The translations under genes were made by a program, and so were the position numbers. From contig NZ_JAHUXH010000015.1 in assembly GCF_019219825.1 (NCBI RefSeq), forward strand, positions 100,512 through 164,511: DNA of 64,000 nt. Direction: 5' to 3'. Numbering within the stretch: the stretch's first letter is position 1; every line of letters starts with the position of its first letter. Shown one piece after another: positions 1-8,869 of the stretch. Below the pieces are notes generated by a model. That model ran no database searches. It saw nothing but the letters and a program-made list of their open reading frames with translations, and was not told the origin of the DNA. Origin of the DNA: Streptomyces sp. TRM70350 (GTDB lineage: Bacteria; Actinomycetota; Actinomycetes; Streptomycetales; Streptomycetaceae).

Positions 1-410
1 GAGGCTAGACCCGTCGCCCGGAGCCCGCCACCGAGGCCCCGCAACGCGTGCTCCGGTCGCCGATCCAACCAGGCCGAGATCACTCGGTCGGGGTTCCTTC
101 GTCAGAAATGGGGCTGCGCCCGCCCTGATGGACCCGTAGGGTGGATCTTTATGAGGAACGGCATCTGATTCTGTGACGCGGCGCGTCGAGAGCGCCGCCC
201 CGTAGCGGCCCCGTCCGCCGAGCCCGCCGTAAGGCCTCGGGCTCTCCCGCGGTGCCGCTCACTGGTGTGCCCTGATGCCTGGTTCCGGTGCCGCTGAGCT
301 GCGGCCTTTCGCTTCCTTTTGTCACCGCCTGTCGGCTGTCCTGTCGAGTCCGGACCAGCGTACTTCTGTACGACCCAGTTCAGAACCGCCCGTGAAACGG
401 AAGGACTTCT
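1..410 (+). other. Structured non-coding region and leader upstream of hflX
   Basis: No convincing gene is visible here; the reading frames that cross it are shadows or lack plausible starts. It holds a short stem at 74-87 (CCGAG/CTCGG) followed by a T-containing tract, which may end a gene left of the window. A 7-bp perfect stem lies at 178-198 (GCGGCGC/GCGCCGC), another at 220-244 (GAGCCCG/CGGGCTC), and a 5-bp stem with a TTCT loop at 359-372. The last three could form a structured 5' leader on the hflX transcript. A small frame opening at 275 runs into hflX out of frame and shows no codon signature or known motif, so I do not call it a gene. Confidence 0.45.
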
Positions 411-1859
411 ATGACACGCCCCGAGAACTCCGCCTCCCGCCATCAGCGCGCCGATGCGCTCATGGACGACCGGCTCGCCGTGCCCGGCGCTGACGACTTC
501 GACGGCGAGCAGTTCGAACGGGAGGAGCGGGCCGCACTGCGCCGTGTCGCCGGCCTGTCCACCGAACTCAGCGACGTCACCTCGGTCGAGTACCGGCAAC
601 TCCGCCTGGAACGGGTCGTCCTGGTCGGTATCTGGACCTCGGGCACGGTGGACGAGGCCGAGCGCTCCCTCGCCGAACTCGCCGCCCTGGCCGAGACGGC
701 CGGCGCCCTGGTGCTGGACGGGGTCATCCAACGACGCCAGAAGCCCGACCCGGCCACGTACATCGGGTCCGGCAAGGCCTCGGAACTGCGGGACATCGTG
801 GACGATGCCGGAGCCGACACCGTGATCTGTGACGGTGAGCTCAGCCCTGCCCAGCTGGTGCGGCTGGAGGAGGTCGTCCGCGTCAAGGTCGTCGACCGTA
901 CGGCTCTGATCCTGGACATCTTCGCGCAGCACGCGAAGACCCGTGAGGGCAAGGCCCAGGTGGCGCTGGCGCAGATGCAGTACATGCTGCCCAGGCTGCG
1001 CGGCTGGGGGCAGTCGCTGTCCCGGCAGATGGGCGGCGGCGGGGGCGGCGGTATGGCCACCCGTGGTCCCGGCGAGACGAAGATCGAGACGGACCGTCGG
1101 CAGATCCAGAAGAAGATGTCCCAACTGCGCCGGGACATCGCGTCCTTGAAGACGGGCAGGGACATCAAGCGGGAGGAGCGGCGGCGCAACAACGTGCCGT
1201 CCGTGGCCCTCGCCGGCTACACCAACGCCGGCAAGTCTTCGCTGCTGAACCGGCTCACCGGAGCGGGTGTCCTGGTGCAGAACGCCCTGTTCGCCACCCT
1301 GGACACCACCGTGCGGCGGGCCGAGACCCCCAGCGGGCGCACGTACACCCTCACCGACACCGTCGGTTTCGTACGCCATCTGCCCCATCACCTCGTCGAG
1401 GCGTTCCGCTCCACGATCGAGGAGGTGGCCGACGCGCATCTCGTCCTGCATGTGGTCGACGGGTCACATCCCGACCCGTGGGCGCAACTCGGCTCCGTGC
1501 GGGAGGCGCTGCGGGACGTCGGCGCCGCCGCGAGCGCGGAGGTCCTGGTCGTCAACAAGGCCGACGCGGCCGACCCCGACGTACTGGCCCGCCTGCTGGA
1601 CGACGAACCGGACGCGATCGTCGTCTCCGCGCGGACCGGGCAGGGCGTCGACGAACTGCGCGCCCTCATCGACGAGCGGCTGCCGAGGCCGACCGAGGAG
1701 GTCGAGGTCATGCTGCCCTACTCGGCGGGCGGCCTCATCTCCCGCGCCCACCGTGAGGGCGAGGTCCTCTCCGTCGAGCACACGGCGCAGGGCACGCTGC
1801 TCAGGGCCCGGGTGGAACCAGCTCTCGCGTCTGAGCTGAAGGCGCATCCGACCGTCTGA
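411..1859 (+). CDS. hflX: HflX, ribosome-associated GTPase
   Basis: This 482-residue protein has the full HflX layout. An N-terminal HflX domain comes first, then the glycine-rich linker (residues about 205-225, with the family signature RGPGETKIE), then a G domain with Walker A GYTNAGKSS, the DTVGFVRHLP switch region and NKAD (about residue 380). HflX proteins are cytoplasmic GTPases that bind and split 50S/70S ribosomes under stress, and in actinobacteria they have been linked to tolerance of ribosome-targeting drugs. The ATG is chosen because GGAAGGA lies just upstream. Length matches the family. It is most likely a conserved housekeeping gene that marks the edge of the antibiotic locus; a role in self-protection is possible but unsupported by the sequence. 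A strong terminator follows. Confidence 0.96.
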   Translation: MTRPENSASRHQRADALMDDRLAVPGADDFDGEQFEREERAALRRVAGLSTELSDVTSVEYRQLRLERVVLVGIWTSGTVDEAERSLAELAALAETAGALVLDGVIQRRQKPDPATYIGSGKASELRDIVDDAGADTVICDGELSPAQLVRLEEVVRVKVVDRTALILDIFAQHAKTREGKAQVALAQMQYMLPRLRGWGQSLSRQMGGGGGGGMATRGPGETKIETDRRQIQKKMSQLRRDIASLKTGRDIKREERRRNNVPSVALAGYTNAGKSSLLNRLTGAGVLVQNALFATLDTTVRRAETPSGRTYTLTDTVGFVRHLPHHLVEAFRSTIEEVADAHLVLHVVDGSHPDPWAQLGSVREALRDVGAAASAEVLVVNKADAADPDVLARLLDDEPDAIVVSARTGQGVDELRALIDERLPRPTEEVEVMLPYSAGGLISRAHREGEVLSVEHTAQGTLLRARVEPALASELKAHPTV

Positions 1860-1868
1860 ACCAGCAAG

Positions 1869-1900
1869 GGGTGCGCGGTCCACGACCGGACCGCGCACCC
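1869..1900 (+). terminator. Terminator after hflX
   Basis: A perfect 13-bp inverted repeat (GGGTGCGCGGTCC, loop ACGACC, then its complement) begins ten bases after the hflX stop. There is no T run, as is usual for Streptomyces stem-loop terminators. It sits between convergent genes, so it probably serves hflX and the ABC-F gene coming from the other side. Confidence 0.85.
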
Positions 1901-1959
1901 GCGGGGCCGCCCCGGCCGTGCCCCCGAGCCCGGGGCCGCCGGAGCGGCGCACATCGGTG

Positions 1960-3597
1960 TCAGTGACCTGACCGTGCGGTCGCGACGCCGGTTGTCTCGC
2001 CGTTCTTCAGGATGAGTTCAGGACCCTCCCAGGAACGGCGCAGCCAGCGGTCGTGGGAGGCCACGACGACGGCACCGGGCGCCGTCTTCAGCGCCTCCTC
2101 CAGCTCCTCGGCGAGGCTGAGGGAGAGATGGTTGGTCGGCTCGTCCAGCAGCAGGACGTCCGGCGGCCGGGCGATCAGCAGGGCGAGCGCGACCCGGCGG
2201 CGCTGGCCGATGGACAGCTGCCCCACCGGCCTGCCGAGGTCCCGGGCCGGCAGCAGCCCCAGCTGCGACAGCGGCGGGGAGTCCTCCCGTGCGGCCCGCT
2301 CGTACAACTGGCTCGCGCTGCGGCGGCCGTCGGCGAAGTCGACGTCCTGCTCCAGGAGGCCGACGCGCACTCCGGGCGCCCGCTCCACCGTCCCGCAGTC
2401 CGGTGCGAGGCGGCCGGCGACCACGTTCAGCAGGGTCGACTTGCCCGCCCCGTTGGGGCCCGTGACCAGCAGCCGCTCCACGGGGCCGACATCGAGACGC
2501 TCGACGCGCAGCCGCCCGGCCAGCTCCACGGCGCGCAGCGACACCGCGGGCTCGTCCTCCTGAGCCGCCCTCCCGGTGAGCGTGGCGGCGAACCGCAGCG
2601 GAGGCGGCGGCTTGCGCACCTGAGCGCGTTCCAGCTCCTCCAGCCGGTGCTGCGCGTTGCGGATCCGCCGCGAGATCTGCCGCTGCACGCGCCCGCCGGC
2701 CCGGTCGTAGGCCATCTTGTTGTTGTCCTTCATGGCCCGCGCGTGGTTGACGGCCCGGGCGGTCACGTCCACCGAGGTGCGCAGCTGGGCGAGTTCCTCC
2801 TGCTCGGCCTCGTACTGCTGCTCCCAGCGCAGCCGTTCCAGCCGCTTGGCCTCAAGGTAGTACGAGTACGAGCCGCCGTAGTGCGTCACGCCGCCGCGGG
2901 AGGGGTCGAGGTCGAGGATGTCGGTGCACACCGCGTCCAGGAACATCCGGTCGTGGGAGGCCAGCACCACCGCGCCGGGCATCTCGTTCAGCCGTTGCTC
3001 CAGGAAGCCGACCGCGTCGTCGTCCAGGTGGTTGGTCGGCTCGTCGAGCAGCATGGCCTCCGGCTGACGGATGAGCAGGGCCGCCAGCGCCAGGCGGGAG
3101 CGCTGCCCACCGGACAGCGTGCCGAGCGCTCGCGTCGGCTCCACGGAGCCCAGGCCCAGACCGGCGAGCACCAGCTGGGCACGCCGGTCGGCGTCCCACA
3201 GGTCGTGATGCTGGGCCCACTCCAGCGTGTCGCCGTAGTCAGCGAGGACGTCCCCGTCGTCCGGACGCTGCTCCAGGAGGGCCGACAGTCTCTCCAGCCG
3301 GGCCGCGGCGGCGCGGATGTCGAACAGGGCGTCGTCGACCACGTCCTGCACGGTGGTGTCCGCAGCGAACGGCAGCTCCTGCCGGAGGAATCCGCAGTCC
3401 TGGGGCCGTTCGATCGTTCCGGCGTCCGGTTCCTCGACACCCGCGAGCAGCCGCAGCAGCGTCGATTTCCCGACACCGTTCTCTCCGACCAGGCCCACAC
3501 GCTGACCGGGGGAGACCGACAGCGACAGCCCGTTCAGCACCCGGTGGTCCGCGTAGTACTTGACGAGGTCACCGGCGTGTAAGCGCACAGTTGGCAT
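1960..3597 (-). CDS. ABC-F family ribosome-protection ATPase (first copy)
   Basis: This 545-residue protein has two ATP-binding cassettes and no membrane segments. Cassette 1 shows GENGVGKST, the signature LSGGQRSRLALA and LLDEPTNHLDDD. Cassette 2 shows GPNGAGKST, LSIGQRRRVALA and LLLDEPTNHLS. They are joined by a long, charged, helical linker (roughly residues 230-320) that in this family reaches towards the ribosomal P site. ABC-F proteins of this size dislodge drugs such as streptogramin A, lincosamides and pleuromutilins from the 50S subunit. The start chosen is the ATG at 3597 (MPTVRLHAG), which opens directly on cassette 1; longer frame extensions are shadows of the MFS gene. It lies 77 bp downstream of the MFS gene and is probably cotranscribed with it. 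A likely self-resistance gene and a distant paralogue of the ABC-F gene at 51622-53256. Confidence 0.93.
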   Translation of the reverse strand: MPTVRLHAGDLVKYYADHRVLNGLSLSVSPGQRVGLVGENGVGKSTLLRLLAGVEEPDAGTIERPQDCGFLRQELPFAADTTVQDVVDDALFDIRAAAARLERLSALLEQRPDDGDVLADYGDTLEWAQHHDLWDADRRAQLVLAGLGLGSVEPTRALGTLSGGQRSRLALAALLIRQPEAMLLDEPTNHLDDDAVGFLEQRLNEMPGAVVLASHDRMFLDAVCTDILDLDPSRGGVTHYGGSYSYYLEAKRLERLRWEQQYEAEQEELAQLRTSVDVTARAVNHARAMKDNNKMAYDRAGGRVQRQISRRIRNAQHRLEELERAQVRKPPPPLRFAATLTGRAAQEDEPAVSLRAVELAGRLRVERLDVGPVERLLVTGPNGAGKSTLLNVVAGRLAPDCGTVERAPGVRVGLLEQDVDFADGRRSASQLYERAAREDSPPLSQLGLLPARDLGRPVGQLSIGQRRRVALALLIARPPDVLLLDEPTNHLSLSLAEELEEALKTAPGAVVVASHDRWLRRSWEGPELILKNGETTGVATARSGH

Positions 3598-3674
3598 GGA
3601 AAGGGACCTTCTCGTTCCTGATCGGGGGCAGCAAGCGACGGTCGGGGACGGGCGCGCGGCTCCGCCGGCCGGTC

Positions 3675-5087
3675 TCACGCGGACCGGGGATCGGATTCGG
3701 CGGCGCCGGCGGTGCGCGGCTCGTGCCGCACCACCAGGAACGCGGCGACGCAGGACAGTACGGCCAGAACGGTGGCGGTGGTCATGGCGGTTCCGAAGCG
3801 CCTGCCCGTCTCGCCGAGGGCGATGCCCACCAGCGCCAGTCCGACGGCGCCGCCGAGCTGCTGGCTGGAGTTGACCAGCGAGGCGATCACACCGGAGGTC
3901 CGCTCGTCCGCGCCGTGAGTGGCGGCGGTGGCGGAAGAGGGCAGCCCCGCGCCGATGCCCGTGGCGAACAGCAGGATGCCGGGCAGCAGCCCCACGTAAC
4001 CGAGGTCGCCGGCCTGGGCCCAGGCGAGCATCAGCGCGCCCGCCGCGGTGCTGACGCAGGCGCCCGTCAGCACCCGGCCCGCGCTGTACCGCACGGTGGC
4101 CCTCTCGCCGAGTTTGACGCCGGTCAGCGAGCCGAGCGCGAACGGCACGTAGGCCAGGCCCGCGGTCAGCGGCTCGTACCCCAGGCCGTTCTGCAGGTAC
4201 AGCGTCAGCACCAGGAAGCCCTGGAACATCGCGGCGCACAGCAGCACCGCCGCCAGCAGCGCCCGGGACCGGACCGGCCCGGCGAACACCCCCTTGGCGA
4301 CGAGGGGGTCGGCGGAGCGGCGCTGGTCGACGACGAAACCGGCCAGCAACAGCAGCGCCAGCACCGCGGCGATCGCCGTCGCCGCCGGGTTCTCCTCGCC
4401 CTCCACCGACAGCAGGGCGTAGACGAGGAGGGACAGGCCGCCGGTGAGCAGTGTGGCGCCGCGCCAGTTCAGCGGCTGGTCGGCGCCGCCCGGATGGACG
4501 CCGCGGACCAGCCGGGGCAGCAGGAGCAGGGCCACAGCGGCGATCGGCAGGTTGATGAAGAACACCCAGCGCCAGGAGGCGTAGCCGGTGATGACGCCGG
4601 AGAGGATCAGACCGGCCAGGGCTCCCACGATCGCGGTCGCCCCCCACAGCGCGAACGCCCGGGCCCGCGCAGCTGGTTCGGTGAACACCAGGGTCATCAG
4701 ACCGAGTACGGCGGGGGCGACCAGCGCGGCGCCGAGGCCCTGCAGCGCGCGGGCGCCGATCAGCTGCCAGGGCTCCACGGCCAGACCGCAGGCCAGCGAG
4801 GCCAGGGCGAAGATCGAGGTGCCGACGGAGAAGGTCCGCACCAGGCTGTAGCGGTCGCCGAGCCGCCCGCCCAGGATCAGGAAGCCGCCGAAGGTCAGCA
4901 TGTAGACGTTGATGACCCAGACGATGGACGAGGGGGAGAAGTCCAGTTCCCGCTGGATGGTCGGCAGGGCGATGTTGACGACGTTGTCGTCCATGGTGAG
5001 TAAGAGCTGGGTCACACACAGGATGGCCAGGACGGCCTGCGGGTGCGAGGTGCCCGTGTCCTGCGCTGTCGAGGGCGCGCTCTGCAT
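3675..5087 (-). CDS. MFS drug exporter, DHA2 (EmrB/QacA-like) family
   Basis: This 470-residue hydrophobic protein has the length and alternating hydrophobic pattern of a 14-helix drug:proton antiporter. It has the loop motif GGRLGDRYS near residue 75 and an N-terminal helix with the MDDNVVNIALPTI pattern typical of the DHA2 family. It would sit in the cytoplasmic membrane and export drug in exchange for protons. It is the first gene of a short minus-strand pair with the ABC-F gene, so the two likely provide export plus target protection for the compound made by the neighbouring operon. Start at ATG 5087, with GAGAGGA about a dozen bases upstream. The substrate cannot be read from sequence. 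Confidence 0.92.
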   Translation of the reverse strand: MQSAPSTAQDTGTSHPQAVLAILCVTQLLLTMDDNVVNIALPTIQRELDFSPSSIVWVINVYMLTFGGFLILGGRLGDRYSLVRTFSVGTSIFALASLACGLAVEPWQLIGARALQGLGAALVAPAVLGLMTLVFTEPAARARAFALWGATAIVGALAGLILSGVITGYASWRWVFFINLPIAAVALLLLPRLVRGVHPGGADQPLNWRGATLLTGGLSLLVYALLSVEGEENPAATAIAAVLALLLLAGFVVDQRRSADPLVAKGVFAGPVRSRALLAAVLLCAAMFQGFLVLTLYLQNGLGYEPLTAGLAYVPFALGSLTGVKLGERATVRYSAGRVLTGACVSTAAGALMLAWAQAGDLGYVGLLPGILLFATGIGAGLPSSATAATHGADERTSGVIASLVNSSQQLGGAVGLALVGIALGETGRRFGTAMTTATVLAVLSCVAAFLVVRHEPRTAGAAESDPRSA

Positions 5088-5272
5088 CGGTGGGTGGGGT
5101 CCTCTCGGGTACGAAGTCGACGGCGCACCGCGTCAGGCGCGGAGGGTGAACCGCGACAGGGCGGTCACGCTGATCTGCGCGCGGTCGTCCCCCCGAAGGA
5201 CCCCGGCGCGGAAAGAGGCACCCGTCGCGTGGGGCACGGGGCCACGGACACCGGCGGTGGGGGAACAGGGAT

Positions 5273-5292
5273 GCGGGGGCGCCCACCCCCGC
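5273..5292 (-). terminator. GC-rich stem-loop between operons
   Basis: GCGGGGG and CCCCCGC form a perfect 7-bp stem around a 6-base loop. It lies about 160 bases past the end of the biosynthetic operon and about 190 bases before the MFS start. It may be a terminator or part of the MFS leader. Confidence 0.4.
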
Positions 5293-5400
5293 CCGGAGCC
5301 CGGACTCCGCTCCGTCCGGCGGCGGCACAGGCCTGGCGCGCGGCTGACGGAACGGGCATGAGTGCGGGCGCTCGCTTCGCTGGGGGTCGACTGCACGGTG

Positions 5401-5435
5401 GTCGCCGCGATGGCGCGCGCTGGCGCCTGGGCGAC
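5401..5435 (-). terminator. Compound stem-loop at the end of the PKS/NRPS operon
   Basis: An outer arm pair (GTCGCC/GGCGAC) encloses an inner pair (GGCGC/GCGCC), starting 17 bases past the stop codon at 5452. Position and GC content fit a factor-independent terminator without a T tract. Confidence 0.45.
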
Positions 5436-5451
5436 GAGCGATGACAGTGTT

Positions 5452-8004
5452 TCACAGCGCTTCCTGACAGGCCCAGTCGATTTCGGCGGCGGGGGAGGGA
5501 ATCGGACACGCGGAACGATCGGCCGACCCGTCGGGGTCGTGCGGGTCGGCCGGGGTCCGCGCCAGGCGGGCGTGGTCGATCTTGCCGTTGGCGGTGACGG
5601 GCAGGGCATCGGTGAGGGCGATGTGGTGCGGCACCATGTAGGCGGGCAGGGACCGCTCGAGCGCGCCTTTCAGCTCCTCCCGTACGGTGTCCGCGTCGCG
5701 CAGCAGCGCCTGCGGGGTCAGGGCCGCGTGCGCCAGCAGCTGCGGCCGGCCGTCGGGTCCCCGGGTGATCGAGGCGACCGCGCGGCGGACGTCCGGGAGC
5801 CGGTCGAGGACCGACTCGATCTCGCCCAGCTCGATCCGGTGCCCCCTGATCTTCACCTGCCGGTCCCGGCGCCCCAGGAACTCGATGGTGCCGTCCGTGC
5901 GCCACATGCCCAAGTCGCCGGTGCGGTAGACCCGTTCACGCAGGACGGGGTGGACGGGGAACCGGGCGGCCGTCTGCTCGTCGTCGCCGGCGTAGCCGCG
6001 GGCCAGGCCCCGGCCGGCGATGTGCAGTTCGCCCGCCCGCCCCACCGGCTGCGGGCGGCCCTCGTCGTCGAGGACGTGGAAGAACTGCTCGCGCAGCGGA
6101 CGCCCGTAGGGGATGCTGCGCCACTCCGGCGGTACCTCGCCGACCGGGTGGCAGATCGACCAGATCGCCGCCTCGGTGGCGCCGCCCGCCGAGATCACCT
6201 CGACGTCCGGCACCAGGGCGCGCAGCCGGTCGGGCAGCGTCACGGGGATCCAGTCGCCCGACAGCAGCACCCGGCGCAGCGGGGCCAGTTGCCGGGCCGC
6301 GGACCCGGGGTCGGCCTCGGCCAGGTCCAGCACCATCTGCATCAGGGCGGGAGCGGTGTTCCACAGGGTGACGCGATGCCGCTCGACGAGGTCCATCCAG
6401 TGCTGCGGGTCGCGCTCACCGTCCGGGTCCGGCAGGACGAGTGCGCCGCCCGCGCCGAGCACTCCGAAGATGTCGTAGACGGACAGGTCGAAGCCGAGCG
6501 CCGACAGACCGAGCACCCGGTCCGACGGCCCCACGCCGAGCCGGTCGGTGATGTCGTCCACCGTGACGCGGGCCGCCGCATGGTCGACGACGACACCCTT
6601 CGGCTCGCCCGTCGAGCCGGACGTGAAGATGATGTACGCCGGTGAGTCCGGCGCCGTCCGCGGTGCGGGCTCGCCGGATCCGGGGCCATGCCCGGCGTCG
6701 CCGAAGAGGGGACCCGCGGCGGCGGTGTCCCCGGTGTCCACCGGGACGCGGGTCACGCCGGCCGGCAGCTCGGCCCGCGCCTCGGCCCCGGTCGGCGTGT
6801 CCGCCGCGACGAGGGCGTGCGCCAGGCCGGAACGGCGGCAGACCGCGGCGATGCGGGAGGCGGGCCAGTCGGGATCCACCGGCACGTACACGGCACCGCA
6901 CCGGGCCGCCGCGGCGACGGCCACGATCTGGTCGAAGCACTTGGGCAGGGCAACGGCCACCGGGTCGCCCGGCCGCACACCCGCTGCGGCCAGCCGCCCT
7001 GCGAGGACCGCGGCGCGCGCGGCCAGTCCGCCGTGGGTGAGGGCACCCGAGGAGCCGAGCAGCGCCGGCGCGCCCGGGGACCGCCGGGCCGCAGCGTGCA
7101 AGGGGTCGTCCAGCAGGGGCCCGGCGTCCGGGAAGGGACGGGCGAGGAGCGGCTCCTGGAAGGTGAACGTCGGCGCCCAGCCCAGGTCGACGCGCCGCCA
7201 GACGAGGGGATCCTCCGCGAGAACGGCGAGCAGTGTGCCGTACGCCTCGCCGAGACCGGTCAGGAACGCGGCGTCGGCACCGTCCGATTCGCGCAGTTCC
7301 CACACGGCGACGAGTGCCGGACCGGAGTGGTCGAGCCGGTGCGCGAGGACCGGGGAGGCGAGGGGCGGAGTGCCGGTCTGCTCTGCGGGGGCCACCGCGA
7401 ACACCACCCGGGCCGCGCCCGCCGAGGGGTGCAGCGCCTCGGCCGGGGCGTGGGCCACACGGCTCAGCTCACGGGCATAGGCGCCGAGCCCGGACCAGCG
7501 CAGCGGGTCGGGAGCCGGCGCCCGCAGGGTCCGCGTCGGCCGCCCGTCCGCCTCGAGCCGCACCTCCAGCCGCCCGGTGCCGCAGGTCCAGCGGGCCACG
7601 GTCAGCAGGGCAGCGGCGTACAGCACCGTCTCCCGCGTCAGTCCCCACTCCTCGCCGCACGCCGACAGCCGACCCGCCAGGTCGGCACCGAGCGGCACGA
7701 GCCGACGCGGCGGGGACGCGTCCGGGACAGGAGCCGCGCCGGACCGGGCAGGGGCGTCGGCGTCGCGGGCGAGCAGAGCCGCGATCGAGCGGGCCGAACC
7801 GCCGTCGAGCAGCCGGCGCAACGACAGCCCGCCCGCGCCGAGCGTGCGCAGGTGGTGCTGCAGCCGCAGCGCGGAGCGGGCCTCCAGGCCGAGGGCGGTC
7901 AGCGGCTGGTCGGGGTCGACGCTCCGCCGCGGCACGCCGAGGACGGCGGCGACATGGCCGGCCAGTTGCTCGGCCGTGACCGGGGCCTGCGGGGTGGTGG
8001 TCAT
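5452..8004 (-). CDS. Stand-alone NRPS adenylation protein (cysteine-like code) with degenerate carrier and cyclization remnants
   Basis: This 850-residue protein has three parts. Residues 10-80 look like a carrier domain, but the motif reads LGLEARSAL, with Ala (about residue 42) where the phosphopantetheine Ser should be. Residues about 95-280 resemble the second half of a C/Cy domain and lack the DxxxxD or HHxxxDG active site. Residues about 285-810 are a complete adenylation domain with FTSGSTG, YRTGDLG and an NGKID lysine. The binding-pocket code I read is D-L-Y-N-L-S-A-I-W-K, one residue from the DLYNLSLIWK code of cysteine activators. No carrier follows. It probably supplies Cys in trans to the adenylation-free NRPS at 9801-15623. 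SD GAGGAG precedes the ATG. Serine or alanine as substrate cannot be excluded. Confidence 0.88.
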   Translation of the reverse strand: MTTTPQAPVTAEQLAGHVAAVLGVPRRSVDPDQPLTALGLEARSALRLQHHLRTLGAGGLSLRRLLDGGSARSIAALLARDADAPARSGAAPVPDASPPRRLVPLGADLAGRLSACGEEWGLTRETVLYAAALLTVARWTCGTGRLEVRLEADGRPTRTLRAPAPDPLRWSGLGAYARELSRVAHAPAEALHPSAGAARVVFAVAPAEQTGTPPLASPVLAHRLDHSGPALVAVWELRESDGADAAFLTGLGEAYGTLLAVLAEDPLVWRRVDLGWAPTFTFQEPLLARPFPDAGPLLDDPLHAAARRSPGAPALLGSSGALTHGGLAARAAVLAGRLAAAGVRPGDPVAVALPKCFDQIVAVAAAARCGAVYVPVDPDWPASRIAAVCRRSGLAHALVAADTPTGAEARAELPAGVTRVPVDTGDTAAAGPLFGDAGHGPGSGEPAPRTAPDSPAYIIFTSGSTGEPKGVVVDHAAARVTVDDITDRLGVGPSDRVLGLSALGFDLSVYDIFGVLGAGGALVLPDPDGERDPQHWMDLVERHRVTLWNTAPALMQMVLDLAEADPGSAARQLAPLRRVLLSGDWIPVTLPDRLRALVPDVEVISAGGATEAAIWSICHPVGEVPPEWRSIPYGRPLREQFFHVLDDEGRPQPVGRAGELHIAGRGLARGYAGDDEQTAARFPVHPVLRERVYRTGDLGMWRTDGTIEFLGRRDRQVKIRGHRIELGEIESVLDRLPDVRRAVASITRGPDGRPQLLAHAALTPQALLRDADTVREELKGALERSLPAYMVPHHIALTDALPVTANGKIDHARLARTPADPHDPDGSADRSACPIPSPAAEIDWACQEAL

Positions 8005-8089
8005 GCGGGTCTCCTCGGGGGCGGAGCGGGGCGTGGGTGCGGACGGGAGCCGGCCTGGTAATGGGATGGCTGCTGGGCGGGGCTTCCGG

Positions 8090-8869
8090 TCACCGGCGTG
8101 GTTGCCACGCCGTGTCCAGTGCCGCGTGGACGTCCGCGGCGATCCGCGCGGCGGTCTGCGGAAGCTGGGCGGTGAAGTAGAAGTGGTGGCCGGGGAACAG
8201 GCGCAGGCCCTGGAAGGCGGAGGTGCGGTCCGCCCAGCCCGCCAGCCGGGCGGGGGTCACCATCGGATCGTGCGTGCCGCCGAAGACGGCGAGCGGAACC
8301 GGCGGCAGCCGGTCGGCCGCGTCGAACCGCCAGGTCTCGACGATCCGCAGGTCGGCCCTGAGCACCGGCTCCACCAGCGACCACAGCTCGTCGTCGCGCA
8401 GCACCGCCTTCGGCGTGCCGCCCAGCCGGGCGATGACCGCGCGCAGTTCGGCCGAGGGCAGCAGATGGCGCGGCTCCTCACCGGTGCCGCCGTCCGGCGC
8501 CGGGGCGCCGCGCGCGGACAGCCCGAGCCAGCGCGGCAGCCGGAGACCGTCGCGGTCGAGCCGGAGCGTCAGGTCGTGGCAGAGCAGACCGCCCATGCTG
8601 TGACCGAAGAACGCGAACGGCCGGTCCAGCCACACCAGCAGGTCATCATGGACACGGTCGACCAGCGACCGCGGTTCCACCAGCGGCTCCTCGTGCGTCA
8701 GCCGGCCGCGCCCCGGCGCGTCGACGAGACACACCTCCCAGTCCTCCGGGAGTTCCCGGGCAAGCGCCCGGTACGGCACGTGGGAGCCGCCCGCGTGGTG
8801 GAAGACGAACAGCCGCAGCCGCGGATCGGCCACCGGGCGGCCCTGGAAGACGGTGCTCGTCGCGCTCAC
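8090..8869 (-). CDS. Type II (editing) thioesterase
   Basis: This 259-residue alpha/beta hydrolase of the RifR/GrsT family has the FHHAGGS oxyanion region near residue 25, the nucleophile elbow GHSMGG (Ser about 91), the acidic residue in GGTHDPM (about 208) and the catalytic His in GHHFYF (about 237). Such enzymes free blocked carrier domains by hydrolysing aberrant acyl groups and act in trans in the cytoplasm. The GTG start at 8869 overlaps the stop of the acyltransferase gene (GTGA), indicating translational coupling. Length is normal for the family. Confidence 0.94.
   Translation of the reverse strand: MSATSTVFQGRPVADPRLRLFVFHHAGGSHVPYRALARELPEDWEVCLVDAPGRGRLTHEEPLVEPRSLVDRVHDDLLVWLDRPFAFFGHSMGGLLCHDLTLRLDRDGLRLPRWLGLSARGAPAPDGGTGEEPRHLLPSAELRAVIARLGGTPKAVLRDDELWSLVEPVLRADLRIVETWRFDAADRLPPVPLAVFGGTHDPMVTPARLAGWADRTSAFQGLRLFPGHHFYFTAQLPQTAARIAADVHAALDTAWQPRR

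Larger units (their letters stand above)
5088..5451. other. Intergenic region between biosynthetic operon and export genes
   Basis: No gene is supported in these 364 bases. The region separates the end of the long PKS/NRPS operon (stop at 5452) from the start of the MFS gene (5087), so it should hold the promoter of the MFS/ABC-F pair and a terminator for the biosynthetic operon. Two inverted repeats are visible and listed separately. I could not identify a convincing -35/-10 pair. Confidence 0.5.

Noticed and set aside
102..1451. Minus-strand 449-codon frame opposite hflX
   Set aside because: It is antisense to a fully conserved GTPase and has no recognisable motif or ribosome-binding site.
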